From positions 1 through 23,889 of the forward strand of contig JAJYWG010000453.1 in NCBI GenBank assembly GCA_021791615.1: a stretch of DNA of 23,889 bases, read 5' to 3'. Source of the DNA: Actinomycetes bacterium. Its GTDB lineage: Bacteria; Actinomycetota; Acidimicrobiia; Acidimicrobiales; RAAP-2. Shown here in pieces: positions 10,387-18,440 of this stretch. Numbering within the stretch: position 1 is the stretch's first letter; every line of letters begins with the position of its first letter. Both the position numbers and the translations under genes were made by a program. Under the pieces are notes generated by a model that saw only the letters and a list, made by a program, of their open reading frames with translations, had not been told where the DNA came from and ran no database searches.

Positions 10387-10604
10387 AGGGTCGCTCCCGG
10401 GGATGGTCGGTGCCGGTGACCTGGGGGCCAGGTGCGTGAGCCGCGGCGTCCGGGAGCGGCAGGGGGGTCGTGGACTGCATCGGGAAGCAAGGCTCCTGGG
10501 TCACGGGGGTTGCTGTCAAGGCCGTCGGGATATTTCCCACGTCAGCCGGGCACCAACCGGTGGTCGGAGTGCCCTCGTTCGGCGAGCGGAGGCCGTTGTG
10601 CGGG

Positions 10605-12941
10605 TCAGTCGGCGGCCGCCGGAGCTGGGGCCGAGGAGGCCGTTGCCGGAGCTGGCGTCGCATCGCCGCCCATCGCCTCGGTCTTGCGCTTGGAGAATGC
10701 GACGGCGATGAGCAGGACGACCAGCGCAGCACCGGCGATCCCGAAACGGGCGCCGGTGTTGTGGCGCAAGGTGATGACGGCGGGGAGGATCAACAGTGAC
10801 ACCAGGTTCATGACCTTGACCATCGGGTTGAGCGCCGGTCCAGCGGTGTCCTTGAAAGGATCACCGACGGTGTCTCCGATCACGGCCGCCTTGTGGGGCT
10901 CGGAGCCCTTTCCGCCCTCGTGCCCGTCCTCGATGTACTTCTTCGCGTTGTCCCAGGCACCACCGGAGTTGGACAGGGTGTTGGCCATGAGCTGTCCGGT
11001 GAGGATGGCCGCGGCAAGGAAGCCCCCGAGAGCCAGGTAGTTGATGCCGAACCCGACGATCACCGGGGAGAGGATGGCCAGCAGCGCGGGCGTGGCCAGC
11101 TCACGCTGCGCCGCGGCCGTGCAGATCGAGATGACGCGGCCGTACTCGGGCTTCTCGGAGTAGTCCATGATCCCGGGGTGCTCGCGGAACTGGCGGCGGA
11201 CCTCTTGGACGACGGTGCCGGCCGATCGGCCTACCGCTCGGATGGCCAGGGCCGAGAACAGAAAGGCGATGGAGCCGCCGATGAGCAGGCCCACGAACGT
11301 GGTCGGGTTGGACACGTTGATCTGGGTCAGCGGGTTGTGGAAGAGGTTCAGCGTCGGCAAGTGGAGCTGCGAGCCGATGGTCTCGATGAACGAGGCGAAC
11401 AGTGCGACGGCGGCGATGACCGCGGACCCGATCGCAACCCCTTTGGTGATGGCCTTGGTGGTGTTGCCCACGGCGTCGAGGCTGACCATGATCCGCTCGG
11501 CTTCGCCGGAGAACTCTCCTGACATCTCCGCCACCCCCGCAGCGTTGTCAGAGACGGGTCCGAAGCTGTCTTCGGACACGACCATCCCGGTCGTGGCGAG
11601 CAGGCCGATACCGATGAGAGCGACGAGGTAGAAGGACAGCTCGATGTTCCCGCCGCCGAGACCCACGGCAACACCGATGGCGATGGCGATGGCGATGATG
11701 GCCCACACCGAGGACTCCAGCCCGGTCGCGAAGCCCGAGAGCACGGTGGTGGCCGGTCCCGTTCGGGCCGACTCGGCGATCTCGCGCACCGGACCCCGTT
11801 CGGTCGAGGTGAACTGCTCGGTGATCTGGCTCGCCACGAGTGCCAGGACGACGCCGGTCAGCACGGCCCAGAAGACCTTGAGGTCGTGGACGTAGTACTG
11901 GGCGACGAAGAACGCCCCGATCACGGTGAGCAGGGCAGAGAGCCAGAACCCGCGATTGATCGGCGCCATCGCGTTGCGGTCCTTGGCTCTCGCCCTCACC
12001 GCGAACACCCCGATCACCGACGCGAAGATCCCCATCGCCGGGACGATGAGGGGATAGATGACTGCGGGGGTGGGATTGTGGATGTGCCCGGGGAGACTGC
12101 GAAACGCGGAGTACCCGAGGATGAGCGAGGAGATGATGGTGATCTCGTAGGACTCGAAGAGGTCGGCGGCCATCCCGGCACAGTCCCCGACGTTGTCCCC
12201 GACGTTGTCGGCGATGGTGGCGGCGTTGCGAGGATCGTCCTCGGGGATCCCTGCCTCGACTTTGCCGACCAGGTCGGCACCGACGTCAGCCGCCTTGGTG
12301 AAGATCCCACCGCCGACCCGCATGAACAGTGCGAGCAGGGAGGCTCCGAAAGCAAAGCCAATCAGCACTGCGGTCGCACTGTTCTGGAAGATCATCACGA
12401 TCCCGGTCGCGCCGAGCAGACCCAGCCCGACGCACAGCATGCCGGTCACCGCGCCCGTGCGGAATGCCACCTGGAGAGCGCCCGCCAGCTTCCCGCCCTT
12501 GGCTGCCGCGGCCGCGGTCCTGACGTTTCCTCGGACGGCGATGCTCATGCCGATGAACCCGGTGAGACCCGAGAACGTCGCGCCGAAGAGGAAGCAGATG
12601 ACCCGGTAGATCCCGGCGTGGACGAAATTGAGTGCGACCGAACCGTTGGGCCTCGTGACCTGGGTAGCGGTGAAGAATATGAGGACGGCCAGTGGCACCA
12701 CGATCACGGCGATCGCCCGGAACTGACGCTTCAAGAACGCTTCGGCACCTTCTTGGATCGCCTTGGCGATGTCACGCATCTTTGCCGTGCCGGTGTCGGC
12801 AGCCAGGACACCGCGCATGAGGATGAGCCCGGTGCCGATGCCCACGACTCCCGCACCCAACGCCACGAAGAGCCACACCCAATCGGCCGAGCTCAGGTGG
12901 AAGGCTTGGTAGCCCCCTTCAGCAACTAAGGCGTGGATCAT
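10605..12941 (-). CDS. hppA: Membrane-bound proton-translocating pyrophosphatase, K+-independent type
   Basis: 778 residues with about 16 membrane helices, the usual size. It couples pyrophosphate hydrolysis to proton export across the membrane. Substrate motifs are intact: DVGADLVGKVE at 219-229, DNVGDNVGDCAGMAADLFE at 245-263, and near the C-terminus GDTVGDPFKDTAGPALNPM. The subclass marker GNTTKAITKG at 492-500 has Lys496 and Thr499; this Lys/Thr pair marks the K+-independent H+-pumping group, whereas K+-dependent enzymes have Ala at the Lys position. ATG 12939-12941 has GGGAAG 8 nt upstream. The N-terminal ~20 residues and an Ala/Pro-rich C-terminus are variable. Monocistronic; 218 bp separate it from topA. 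Confidence 0.96.
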   Translation of the reverse strand: MIHALVAEGGYQAFHLSSADWVWLFVALGAGVVGIGTGLILMRGVLAADTGTAKMRDIAKAIQEGAEAFLKRQFRAIAVIVVPLAVLIFFTATQVTRPNGSVALNFVHAGIYRVICFLFGATFSGLTGFIGMSIAVRGNVRTAAAAAKGGKLAGALQVAFRTGAVTGMLCVGLGLLGATGIVMIFQNSATAVLIGFAFGASLLALFMRVGGGIFTKAADVGADLVGKVEAGIPEDDPRNAATIADNVGDNVGDCAGMAADLFESYEITIISSLILGYSAFRSLPGHIHNPTPAVIYPLIVPAMGIFASVIGVFAVRARAKDRNAMAPINRGFWLSALLTVIGAFFVAQYYVHDLKVFWAVLTGVVLALVASQITEQFTSTERGPVREIAESARTGPATTVLSGFATGLESSVWAIIAIAIAIGVAVGLGGGNIELSFYLVALIGIGLLATTGMVVSEDSFGPVSDNAAGVAEMSGEFSGEAERIMVSLDAVGNTTKAITKGVAIGSAVIAAVALFASFIETIGSQLHLPTLNLFHNPLTQINVSNPTTFVGLLIGGSIAFLFSALAIRAVGRSAGTVVQEVRRQFREHPGIMDYSEKPEYGRVISICTAAAQRELATPALLAILSPVIVGFGINYLALGGFLAAAILTGQLMANTLSNSGGAWDNAKKYIEDGHEGGKGSEPHKAAVIGDTVGDPFKDTAGPALNPMVKVMNLVSLLILPAVITLRHNTGARFGIAGAALVVLLIAVAFSKRKTEAMGGDATPAPATASSAPAPAAAD

Positions 12942-13236
12942 CCCGAGGTCTTCCCTTTCGTGTCAGCTCGCACTCTCTCGCTCCTCGTCGTCGGCGGCCA
13001 CCGAGCACCGGCACGATCGCCGGAGACTGGCCTCGACCCCGGTCCCGCCTTCCTGGTGACGTCCGGATCGACCGCTCGGCCCGAGAGCCGATCTGGACCC
13101 CGGCCCGGCGACGGGAACGGGCAACACCGGACCAGCGACTCTCCGAGGTCGTGGGGACGATAGCGACTGGAGCGGCCCGGAGGCAAGGAAGCGTTCTGTC
13201 GCAGGTTCCTCAGGGCGCTGAACAGCGGTCATTCTC
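12942..13236. other. Intergenic region upstream of hppA
   Basis: 295 bp between the start of hppA and the stop of the potassium importer. It should carry the hppA promoter on the minus strand, and the hppA ribosome binding site is recognisable. The rest is GC-rich with several short inverted repeats (for example around gaccgctcggcccgagagcc). I see no convincing -35/-10 pair, RNA gene or known riboswitch. Short open frames here have no recognisable content. Confidence 0.5.
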
Positions 13237-15966
13237 TCACGAGGCGGTGGCGGGAGGAGGCCCGTCGGAGCCCGACACCAGTTCGTAGTCGGGGTTCAAG
13301 ATGGCCATGCGCTGTCCCCAGGAGCCCACCATGCCTTCGGCGACCAGGCGCGCACCCGGCTCGATGCCGGGGATACGAGGCCGGCCTTGGAACACGAGCA
13401 GGATGCTGCCGGTGCCGTCGTTCAGGATGCACTCGAGGTTCGACGTACCTGCCCGGGGCTGGACACGGACCGAGCGGACGCGTCCGGCGATGCGGACCCG
13501 TTCGCGGAATTGGACAGAACCCACGGGGCTGGTGCCGGCGGACCGCCGGGCGAGGGCCTGGTCAGCCGGCGACGTCGCGGCTTCCCGGGCGCGGTCGCGC
13601 CGGGAGCCGCGGCCGCGCGATGGCTCCGGGGTGGGCGGGCTCGTGCTCGTGCTCGTGCCGGTCGATGTGTCGTTGGCGCCATCGCCGTCGATCGCCTGCC
13701 CACCCGTCTCTCCGGTCCCAAGTGTTGCGTAGAGACCACGCCCGCTTGCCGTGTCGTCGTCCGGGCTCTCGACCACGCCGGTGCTCGTCCCGGTCGCAGG
13801 AGCAGTGGCCGAGGTGCTTTCGGGCCCCGGGCCGGCGGTGACCGCGCGCTGGACGATCTGGCGGTACTGCTCGCCCCGGTCGCCCCAACGCCCGTGGAGG
13901 TCGTAGGGGACGATGGTCGCGCTCACGTGAGGCACTTGGCCGAGGACGGTGGCGATCCGGTCGGCCGTGCGGTCGTGGAGGAACCTTCCCCATCCCGAGC
14001 TGAAGCTCCGCCGGGGGAGCAGGACCGTGCATTCGGTGTCGCCGTCGGCGACCGCCTCGGCTGCCAGCTCGATGGCGGCGCGGGCAAGGCGTCGATCAGG
14101 GCATTCGACGATGTCGAGCGGGAGGCGAGAAAGGCCCAGCCTGCTCCACTCGCGCTCCAGCTCTCGTGCAACCGCGCCGTCGATGTCGAAATGGACTGCG
14201 CGTAGGTCGTCAGGGGCGAGGGTCCGGGCATAGCGGATGGCCCGGGCGGTCGCCATGTCCAACCGGTCGACCAGGACGACCACGACGTGCCGGCGGAGGA
14301 TTCGCCCCTCTGACGCCCGGATCGCTCCCACCTCGAGTTGTTCGGACTCCTCTTGGTACTCCTTGTGGAGCCGGATGAGTCCCCAGTAGAGCAGCGGGCC
14401 CAGCACCACGACCACCCACGCGCCCTCCAGGAATTTGGCCACGGCGAAGATGAGGACGACACTGGCCGTGAGCACGGCGGCGAAGCCGTTCACGATCACG
14501 CTGCGCCGCCAGTGCGGACCACGCTCGCGCAGATGGTGCTTCACCATCCCCGACCCGGCCATGAAGAACCCGGTGAACACGCCGATGGCGTAGAGGGCGA
14601 CGAGGGCATCGACCCTCGCCTGGAAGACGAGGATCAGCGTGACGGCCACGACGGACAGGACGATGATGCCGTTGGAGAACGCCAGTCGGTGGCCACGGCG
14701 GGTGAGCTGGCGGGGCAGGAACGAGTCCCCGGCCACGAAGCTGGCGAGGTAGGGGAACCCGTTGAAGCTCGTGTTGCCACCCGTATAGAGGATGAGCATC
14801 GTGGCGAACTGGACCACGTAGAAAAGGACGTGCCCGATCCCCCTGCTCCCGAGCACGTCGCGCACCTCCTGGGACACGACGGTGGGCGAGCCGATGGCGT
14901 AGGGGACGGCGTGGGTCCAGCGGGCCAGGAGGGTCACACCGAGGACCAAGAACGCCAGCACCGAGCTCATCGCCACGAGCGTGACCCGGGCATTGCGGGA
15001 CTCTGGAGGCCGGAAGCTGCTCACCCCGTTCGAGATCGCCTCCAACCCGGTGAGCGACGATCCGCCATTGGCGAAGGACCTGAGGAGCGAGATGAAGGCC
15101 AGCCCCATGAGCAGCCCGCCCCCCGGGGTCCCGATGTGCTGGCCGACCAGCTCGGAGGCCGGTGGCAGCGGTTTGGCGTGAAGATCACCCAGAGCCGCTT
15201 TCACGTAGCCCACGATGATGACGCTTCCCAAGCTGAAGATGAAGAAGTACGTCGGGAAGGCGAAGTACTTCCCCGCCTCGCGGATGCCCCGGAGGTTCCC
15301 GTACAGCAGGACGAGGACCACGCCGACCGTGATGGGAACGGTGTAGCTCAACAAGGACGGCAGGGCGCTCGTGAGCGCAGCGGTGCCAGCCGAGGTCTGG
15401 ACGGCGACGGTGACCGTGTAGTCGATGAGGAGGGCAACGGCGGCCACCTGGGCCACTTGGGGCCCGAAGTTGTCACGGGCGACCACGTAAGAACCGCCGG
15501 CCTTGGTGTAGAGCTGGATGACCTCGAGGTACGAGAGGGTGACGAAGAACAGCACGCCGATGATGGCCAACGTGATGGGCACGACCAGGGTGAAGGCGGC
15601 CAGGCCGACGTAGGGGACGAGCTGGGTCAGCATCTCCTCGGTGCCGTACGCCGACGAGGAGATGCAGTCCGGCGACAGCACGCCGAGGGCAGTCGGCCGC
15701 CCGAGCCGCTCGCTGCTGAGCTGCTCGGTGACCAGTGGCGGTCCGAGCAGCCAATTCTTCATCCGGTAGCGGATCGATTCGGGGAACTGTGACGCCACAC
15801 CCGAGGGCAGGGCGATGGGCCGGGGCGGCGGAGGGAGCGGGCGCCGGAGCCCGCGTGCCGGATGGGCTGCGCCGTCGGCACCTCTCGCGCCCTGCGCCGC
15901 GCTCCCTGGGTCCGATGAACCGTCCCGGTCGTCCGACGACGGGTCGTCGCGCTCGTGGGTATCCAC
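13237..15966 (-). CDS. KimA/YdaO-type APC-superfamily potassium importer with a fused C-terminal OB-fold domain
   Basis: 909 residues from GTG 15964-15966. The frame stays open upstream to 16149, but the extra 61 codons lie in the TnpB-remnant gap and look non-coding, while a TACTCT box ends 6 nt before this GTG. A disordered N-terminus (1-65) is followed by the family motif GVLSPDCISSSAYGTEE; Asp100 and Tyr107 match the spacing of the K+-site residues of B. subtilis KimA. About 12 membrane helices follow, then a cytoplasmic USP-like domain (VVVVLVDRLDMATARAIRYA onward). A Ser/Thr/Pro-rich linker leads to an OB-fold (about 817-905: VRIAGRVRS, ECILNDGTGSILLVFQGR). In mycobacteria and relatives an OB-fold protein of this kind is a separate gene near the permease and TrkA pair (Rv2690c-Rv2694c region), so the fusion is notable. 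Older annotation would say amino acid permease. Confidence 0.85.
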   Translation of the reverse strand: MDTHERDDPSSDDRDGSSDPGSAAQGARGADGAAHPARGLRRPLPPPPRPIALPSGVASQFPESIRYRMKNWLLGPPLVTEQLSSERLGRPTALGVLSPDCISSSAYGTEEMLTQLVPYVGLAAFTLVVPITLAIIGVLFFVTLSYLEVIQLYTKAGGSYVVARDNFGPQVAQVAAVALLIDYTVTVAVQTSAGTAALTSALPSLLSYTVPITVGVVLVLLYGNLRGIREAGKYFAFPTYFFIFSLGSVIIVGYVKAALGDLHAKPLPPASELVGQHIGTPGGGLLMGLAFISLLRSFANGGSSLTGLEAISNGVSSFRPPESRNARVTLVAMSSVLAFLVLGVTLLARWTHAVPYAIGSPTVVSQEVRDVLGSRGIGHVLFYVVQFATMLILYTGGNTSFNGFPYLASFVAGDSFLPRQLTRRGHRLAFSNGIIVLSVVAVTLILVFQARVDALVALYAIGVFTGFFMAGSGMVKHHLRERGPHWRRSVIVNGFAAVLTASVVLIFAVAKFLEGAWVVVVLGPLLYWGLIRLHKEYQEESEQLEVGAIRASEGRILRRHVVVVLVDRLDMATARAIRYARTLAPDDLRAVHFDIDGAVARELEREWSRLGLSRLPLDIVECPDRRLARAAIELAAEAVADGDTECTVLLPRRSFSSGWGRFLHDRTADRIATVLGQVPHVSATIVPYDLHGRWGDRGEQYRQIVQRAVTAGPGPESTSATAPATGTSTGVVESPDDDTASGRGLYATLGTGETGGQAIDGDGANDTSTGTSTSTSPPTPEPSRGRGSRRDRAREAATSPADQALARRSAGTSPVGSVQFRERVRIAGRVRSVRVQPRAGTSNLECILNDGTGSILLVFQGRPRIPGIEPGARLVAEGMVGSWGQRMAILNPDYELVSGSDGPPPATAS

Positions 15967-16256
15967 CGCGCAAGAGTAGAACTGATGGCCCGCGGTCACC
16001 AGATGGGCTGCCGACGCTCGATCACAGAGGCGTCCGAGGCCGGTTGTCCCATCGGTGCCGGCCTGCTGTGAGGTGTGCCGGCCAAAGGCGGTGCGCCGGT
16101 GTTGCCAACAGTCGATGCTCCTATCGTTGTCAAGCCGCGAGTTGGGCACTTTCTGGGGCGTCCGTGCTGCGCTCGTCGAGCCACTTCACGGAGCGCCGGG
16201 CGAGTGCGGTGTCGTGCGTGACCCCGCGTTCGAGCTCCGAGATCCGGGTAGGCCAG
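15967..16256. other. Intergenic gap between the importer and the TnpB fragment
   Basis: 290 bp. It holds the importer promoter region (minus strand) and the truncated left side of the mobile-element remnant. A hairpin with 7-bp arms (aggccgg 16037-16043 / ccggcct 16058-16064) is visible. A minus-strand TTGACA at 16128-16133 has no good -10 partner. The frame upstream of the RuvC part stays open but shows no TnpB-like sequence, so the N-terminal half of the transposon protein is missing, not just frameshifted nearby. Confidence 0.5.
15973..15978 (-). promoter_or_regulatory. -10 box of a leaderless promoter for the potassium importer
   Basis: Reading the minus strand, TACTCT (fits TANNNT) is followed by 6 nt and then the GTG start. 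There is no purine-rich ribosome binding site before the GTG. This spacing puts the transcription start at or next to the start codon, as in leaderless actinobacterial mRNAs. Confidence 0.5.
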
Positions 16257-16919
16257 CTCCGAGGGCACCGGGTCCTGGCCGTCGACGTCAACGCAGGGCA
16301 CCTCGCAGCGATGGTGGTGGACCCCTCTGGGAACCCTCTCGGCCGTCCGGGCACGATCCCGCTCGCACTCTCCAACTTGCCCGCCACCGCCCGTGACGGC
16401 CACCTGCGCCAGGCGATCTCCGAGTTGCTCACGACCGCACGGGACAGCGGCTGTCGGGCCATCGTGATCGAGAACCTGGACGTCGCCGAGGCTCGGGAGC
16501 TGGGCAAAGAGCGCACGGGACACCGTCCTTCACGGGGCAGGCGGGAGAAGAGCTTCCGACGCCTACTCGCAGGTATCCCGACGGCCAAGTTCTCTCAACG
16601 CCTGGTCCAGATGGCGACCAACGCCGGGGTCGCCGTCATTGCCGTCGATCCGGCCTACACCAGCAAGTGGGGCACCGAGCACTGGCTCGGCTCACTCCAA
16701 GAGATCTCAGCCGATGCCTCGGGCCACCGTGCGGCGGCTCTTGTCATCGCGAGACGCGGGCTCGGACATCGAGCACGCCAAGAGAGGAGGTGTGCCTCGA
16801 CTCCAGCAGAGCATGGGGAAGAGCGAGCTACAGCTCGGGTCGTGCGGTCCAAGGGTGCCGGTGGCCCAAGATCGTTCGGGACCACCCGCAAGGCGGGACT
16901 GAGTTCCGCCGAGTGTTGA
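16257..16919 (+). pseudogene. tnpB: 5'-truncated TnpB/OrfB-type protein (IS200/IS605-like), RuvC nuclease part only
   Basis: From LRGHRVLAVDVNAGHLAAMVVD onward the translation matches the RuvC half of the actinobacterial TnpB-related family of IS200/IS605 elements: IVIENLDVAEARELG, FRRLLAGIPTAKFSQRLVQMATNAG, VAVDPAYTSKWGTEHW, SADASGHRAAALVIARRGLGHRAR. All three RuvC acidic residues are in place: Asp at 16284-16286, Glu at 16470-16472, Asp at 16713-16715. The N-terminal half that binds guide RNA and target in complete proteins (several hundred residues in all) is absent, so this is a remnant. No TnpA is nearby. It occupies the gap between the divergent potassium genes and reads toward trkA. 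It could still be translated from some upstream codon, since the frame is open, but no start signal is evident. Confidence 0.8.
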
Positions 16920-16932
16920 GGAACGGTGCAGC

Positions 16933-16954
16933 GTGAGTGATCACCATCGCTCAC
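16933..16954 (+). other. Hairpin just after the TnpB fragment (possible IS right end)
   Basis: GTGAGTGAT and ATCGCTCAC form a 9-bp stem (one G-T pair) around a CACC loop, beginning 13 nt after the TnpB stop. IS200/IS605 elements end in subterminal hairpins instead of inverted repeats, so this may be the right-end structure. It could equally be a weak terminator or chance; it also lies upstream of the trkA start. Confidence 0.4.
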
Positions 16955-17029
16955 TCGGCTGCAACGGCTTCGACAGGTGACCGGTGCCCGGGCTTTACAG
17001 GACCTCACGTGTCGTGTTGCACTGTCAGC

Positions 17030-17737
17030 GTGCACATGGTGGTCGTGGGGTGCGGACGTGTGGGATCGGGCCTCGCCGTCGCTCTGGTGAACGAGGGGCA
17101 CGACGTCGCGGTGATCGACCGGTCACCGCGCGCCTTTCGTCGGCTTCCCGAGTCATGGCCGGGGCAGCGCATCGTGGGCTCGGGGTTCGATCGTGACGAC
17201 CTCGAGCACGCCGGAGCGATCGGGGCTACCGCCCTGGCTGCGGTGACCAGTGGTGACAACACCAACATCCTCACGGTGCGGATCGCACGGGAGACCTACC
17301 AGATACCTCGGGTCGTGGCCCGGATCTACGACCCGCGCCGGGCCGAGATCTACCAGCGCCTGGGCATCCCGACGGTCGCAACGGTGACCTGGACGATCGA
17401 CCAGGTACGGCGCCGCCTGCTGCCCGAGGCGGCGGCCGGGGAATGGGCCGACGCTTCTGGACGCCTCGTGCTGATCGAGCGCGAGCTGCCCGAGCATTGG
17501 GCGGGGCGCAAGCTCGCGGGGATCGAGAGCCCCGGGAGGATCCGCCTGGTCGGCGTCACCCGGGCCGGTGTGCCCCGCCTCGATGGATGCGACCTCGTGG
17601 GGCAGGAGGGCGACCAGCTTCACGTCGCGGTGATGCGGGATGCGTTGGCCGAGCTCGAGGCGCTCATGGCCGAGACCGGCACGACAGAGGGCACGACCGT
17701 CACCGGCGCTGCGCCCGGCAGCGAGGAGCGGTCGTGA
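17030..17737 (+). CDS. TrkA-family (RCK) potassium-uptake regulatory protein, first of pair
   Basis: 235 residues from GTG 17030. Earlier in-frame codons (from 16937) lie in the IS-like hairpin, and the protein proper begins here as VHMVVVGCGRVGSG. RCK_N Rossmann domain: GCGRVG at 7-12 and an acidic residue at the end of strand 2 (Asp30), fitting NAD(H) or nucleotide binding. An RCK_C domain follows (about 150-220: GRKLAGIESPGRIRLVGVTRAG, EGDQLHVAV). Such proteins form cytoplasmic gating rings on K+ transporters. It corresponds to the CeoB/CeoC pair of mycobacteria. No TrkH-type pore is in the window, so the ring partner lies elsewhere or is the divergent importer. Its stop overlaps the next start (GTGA). 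No ribosome binding site or leaderless box is obvious. Confidence 0.88.
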   Translation: MHMVVVGCGRVGSGLAVALVNEGHDVAVIDRSPRAFRRLPESWPGQRIVGSGFDRDDLEHAGAIGATALAAVTSGDNTNILTVRIARETYQIPRVVARIYDPRRAEIYQRLGIPTVATVTWTIDQVRRRLLPEAAAGEWADASGRLVLIERELPEHWAGRKLAGIESPGRIRLVGVTRAGVPRLDGCDLVGQEGDQLHVAVMRDALAELEALMAETGTTEGTTVTGAAPGSEERS

Positions 17738-18396
17738 AGGTCGCCATTGCAGGTGGCGGGAGCGTGGGGACCGCGATCGCACGGGACCTCCACATGAACG
17801 GCCACGAGGTCATGGTGATCGAGCAGGACTCAGATCTCGTCGAACGACGGCGCCAGGAGCTGGACGTGACGTGGGTTGCGGCCGACGCCTGCGAAGTTGC
17901 CTCGCTCGATGCTGCCGGGATGGGCACCGTCGACGTGGTGGTGGCGGCCACCGGGGACGACGAGGACAATCTCGTGATCTCCTTGTTGGCCAAGCAGGAA
18001 TTCGCAGTGCCGCGTGTGCTGGCCCGGGTGAACCATTCCAAGAACCAGTGGCTTTTCAACGAGAGCTGGGGAGTGGATGTGTCCGTCTCGACCCCCCAGC
18101 TCCTCACCGCTCTCGTGGAGGAGGCGGTATCGGTCGGCTCCCTCGTCCGCCTGCTGCAGTTCCAAGGAGGTGCTGCACACCTGGTCGAGGTGACCCTGGC
18201 GGAGGACTCGCCGGCGGCCGGTCGAGCCATTGCTGATCTCGAGTTTCCTCGCGATGCCACGGTGGTGGCCGTCGTGCGCGACGACCGCCTCGTCGTCCCG
18301 CGCGGTGACACGGTGCTCCAGATCGGCGACGAGGTGCTGACCCTCGTCATCGCCGAGGTCGAGGCTGCGGTGCAGGCACTGCTCATCGGCACGTAA
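17734..18396 (+). CDS. TrkA-family (RCK) potassium-uptake regulatory protein, second of pair
   Basis: 220 residues. The GTG at 17734 overlaps the previous stop by 4 bp, and the Rossmann motif follows at once (VAIAGGGSVG at 3-12, Glu30 after strand 2), which decides the start against the longer open frame from 17443. RCK_N ends near residue 135; RCK_C spans about 140-215 (LVEVTLAEDSPAAGRAIADL, GDTVLQIGDEVLTLVI). The two TrkA proteins are diverged paralogues with different nucleotide-site residues (Asp30 versus Glu30), so a heteromeric ring is plausible. Coupled translation implies near-equal amounts. Confidence 0.9.
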   Translation: MKVAIAGGGSVGTAIARDLHMNGHEVMVIEQDSDLVERRRQELDVTWVAADACEVASLDAAGMGTVDVVVAATGDDEDNLVISLLAKQEFAVPRVLARVNHSKNQWLFNESWGVDVSVSTPQLLTALVEEAVSVGSLVRLLQFQGGAAHLVEVTLAEDSPAAGRAIADLEFPRDATVVAVVRDDRLVVPRGDTVLQIGDEVLTLVIAEVEAAVQALLIGT

Positions 18397-18427
18397 GTGG
18401 TGCGCCGATCCCGGCGTCACAGGACCC

Positions 18428-18433
18428 TACAAT
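18428..18433 (+). promoter_or_regulatory. -10 box of a leaderless promoter for the HAD phosphatase
   Basis: TACAAT is followed by exactly 7 nt and then the GTG start at 18441. No ribosome binding site precedes the GTG. This is the textbook leaderless arrangement in actinobacteria, with transcription starting at the first base of the start codon. Confidence 0.6.
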
Positions 18434-18440
18434 TGCCATC

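Noticed and set aside
11886..12929. 347-codon frame opposite hppA
   Set aside because: It is a Glu/Asp/His/Arg-rich antisense frame of a highly conserved pyrophosphatase, with no independent evidence.
12942..13236. Riboswitch or small RNA upstream of hppA
   Set aside because: Some inverted repeats exist, but I could match no known consensus (including c-di-AMP or pyrophosphate-related elements).
13301..14205. Plus-strand frames (143 and 272 codons) over the importer C-terminus
   Set aside because: They are antisense to the clear OB-fold and USP-like domains, with no start signals or motifs.
14338..15792. 484-codon frame opposite the potassium importer
   Set aside because: It is very acidic and repetitive, as expected for the complement of membrane-helix codons, with no recognisable domain.
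15967..16149. 61-codon N-terminal extension of the importer frame
   Set aside because: It overlaps the mobile-element gap, has no family similarity, and the GTG at 15966 has a properly placed -10 box.
15967..16256. c-di-AMP (ydaO-type) riboswitch upstream of the importer
   Set aside because: Expected from family knowledge, but no ydaO-like conserved core is visible, and the likely start is leaderless, leaving no room for a 5' leader.
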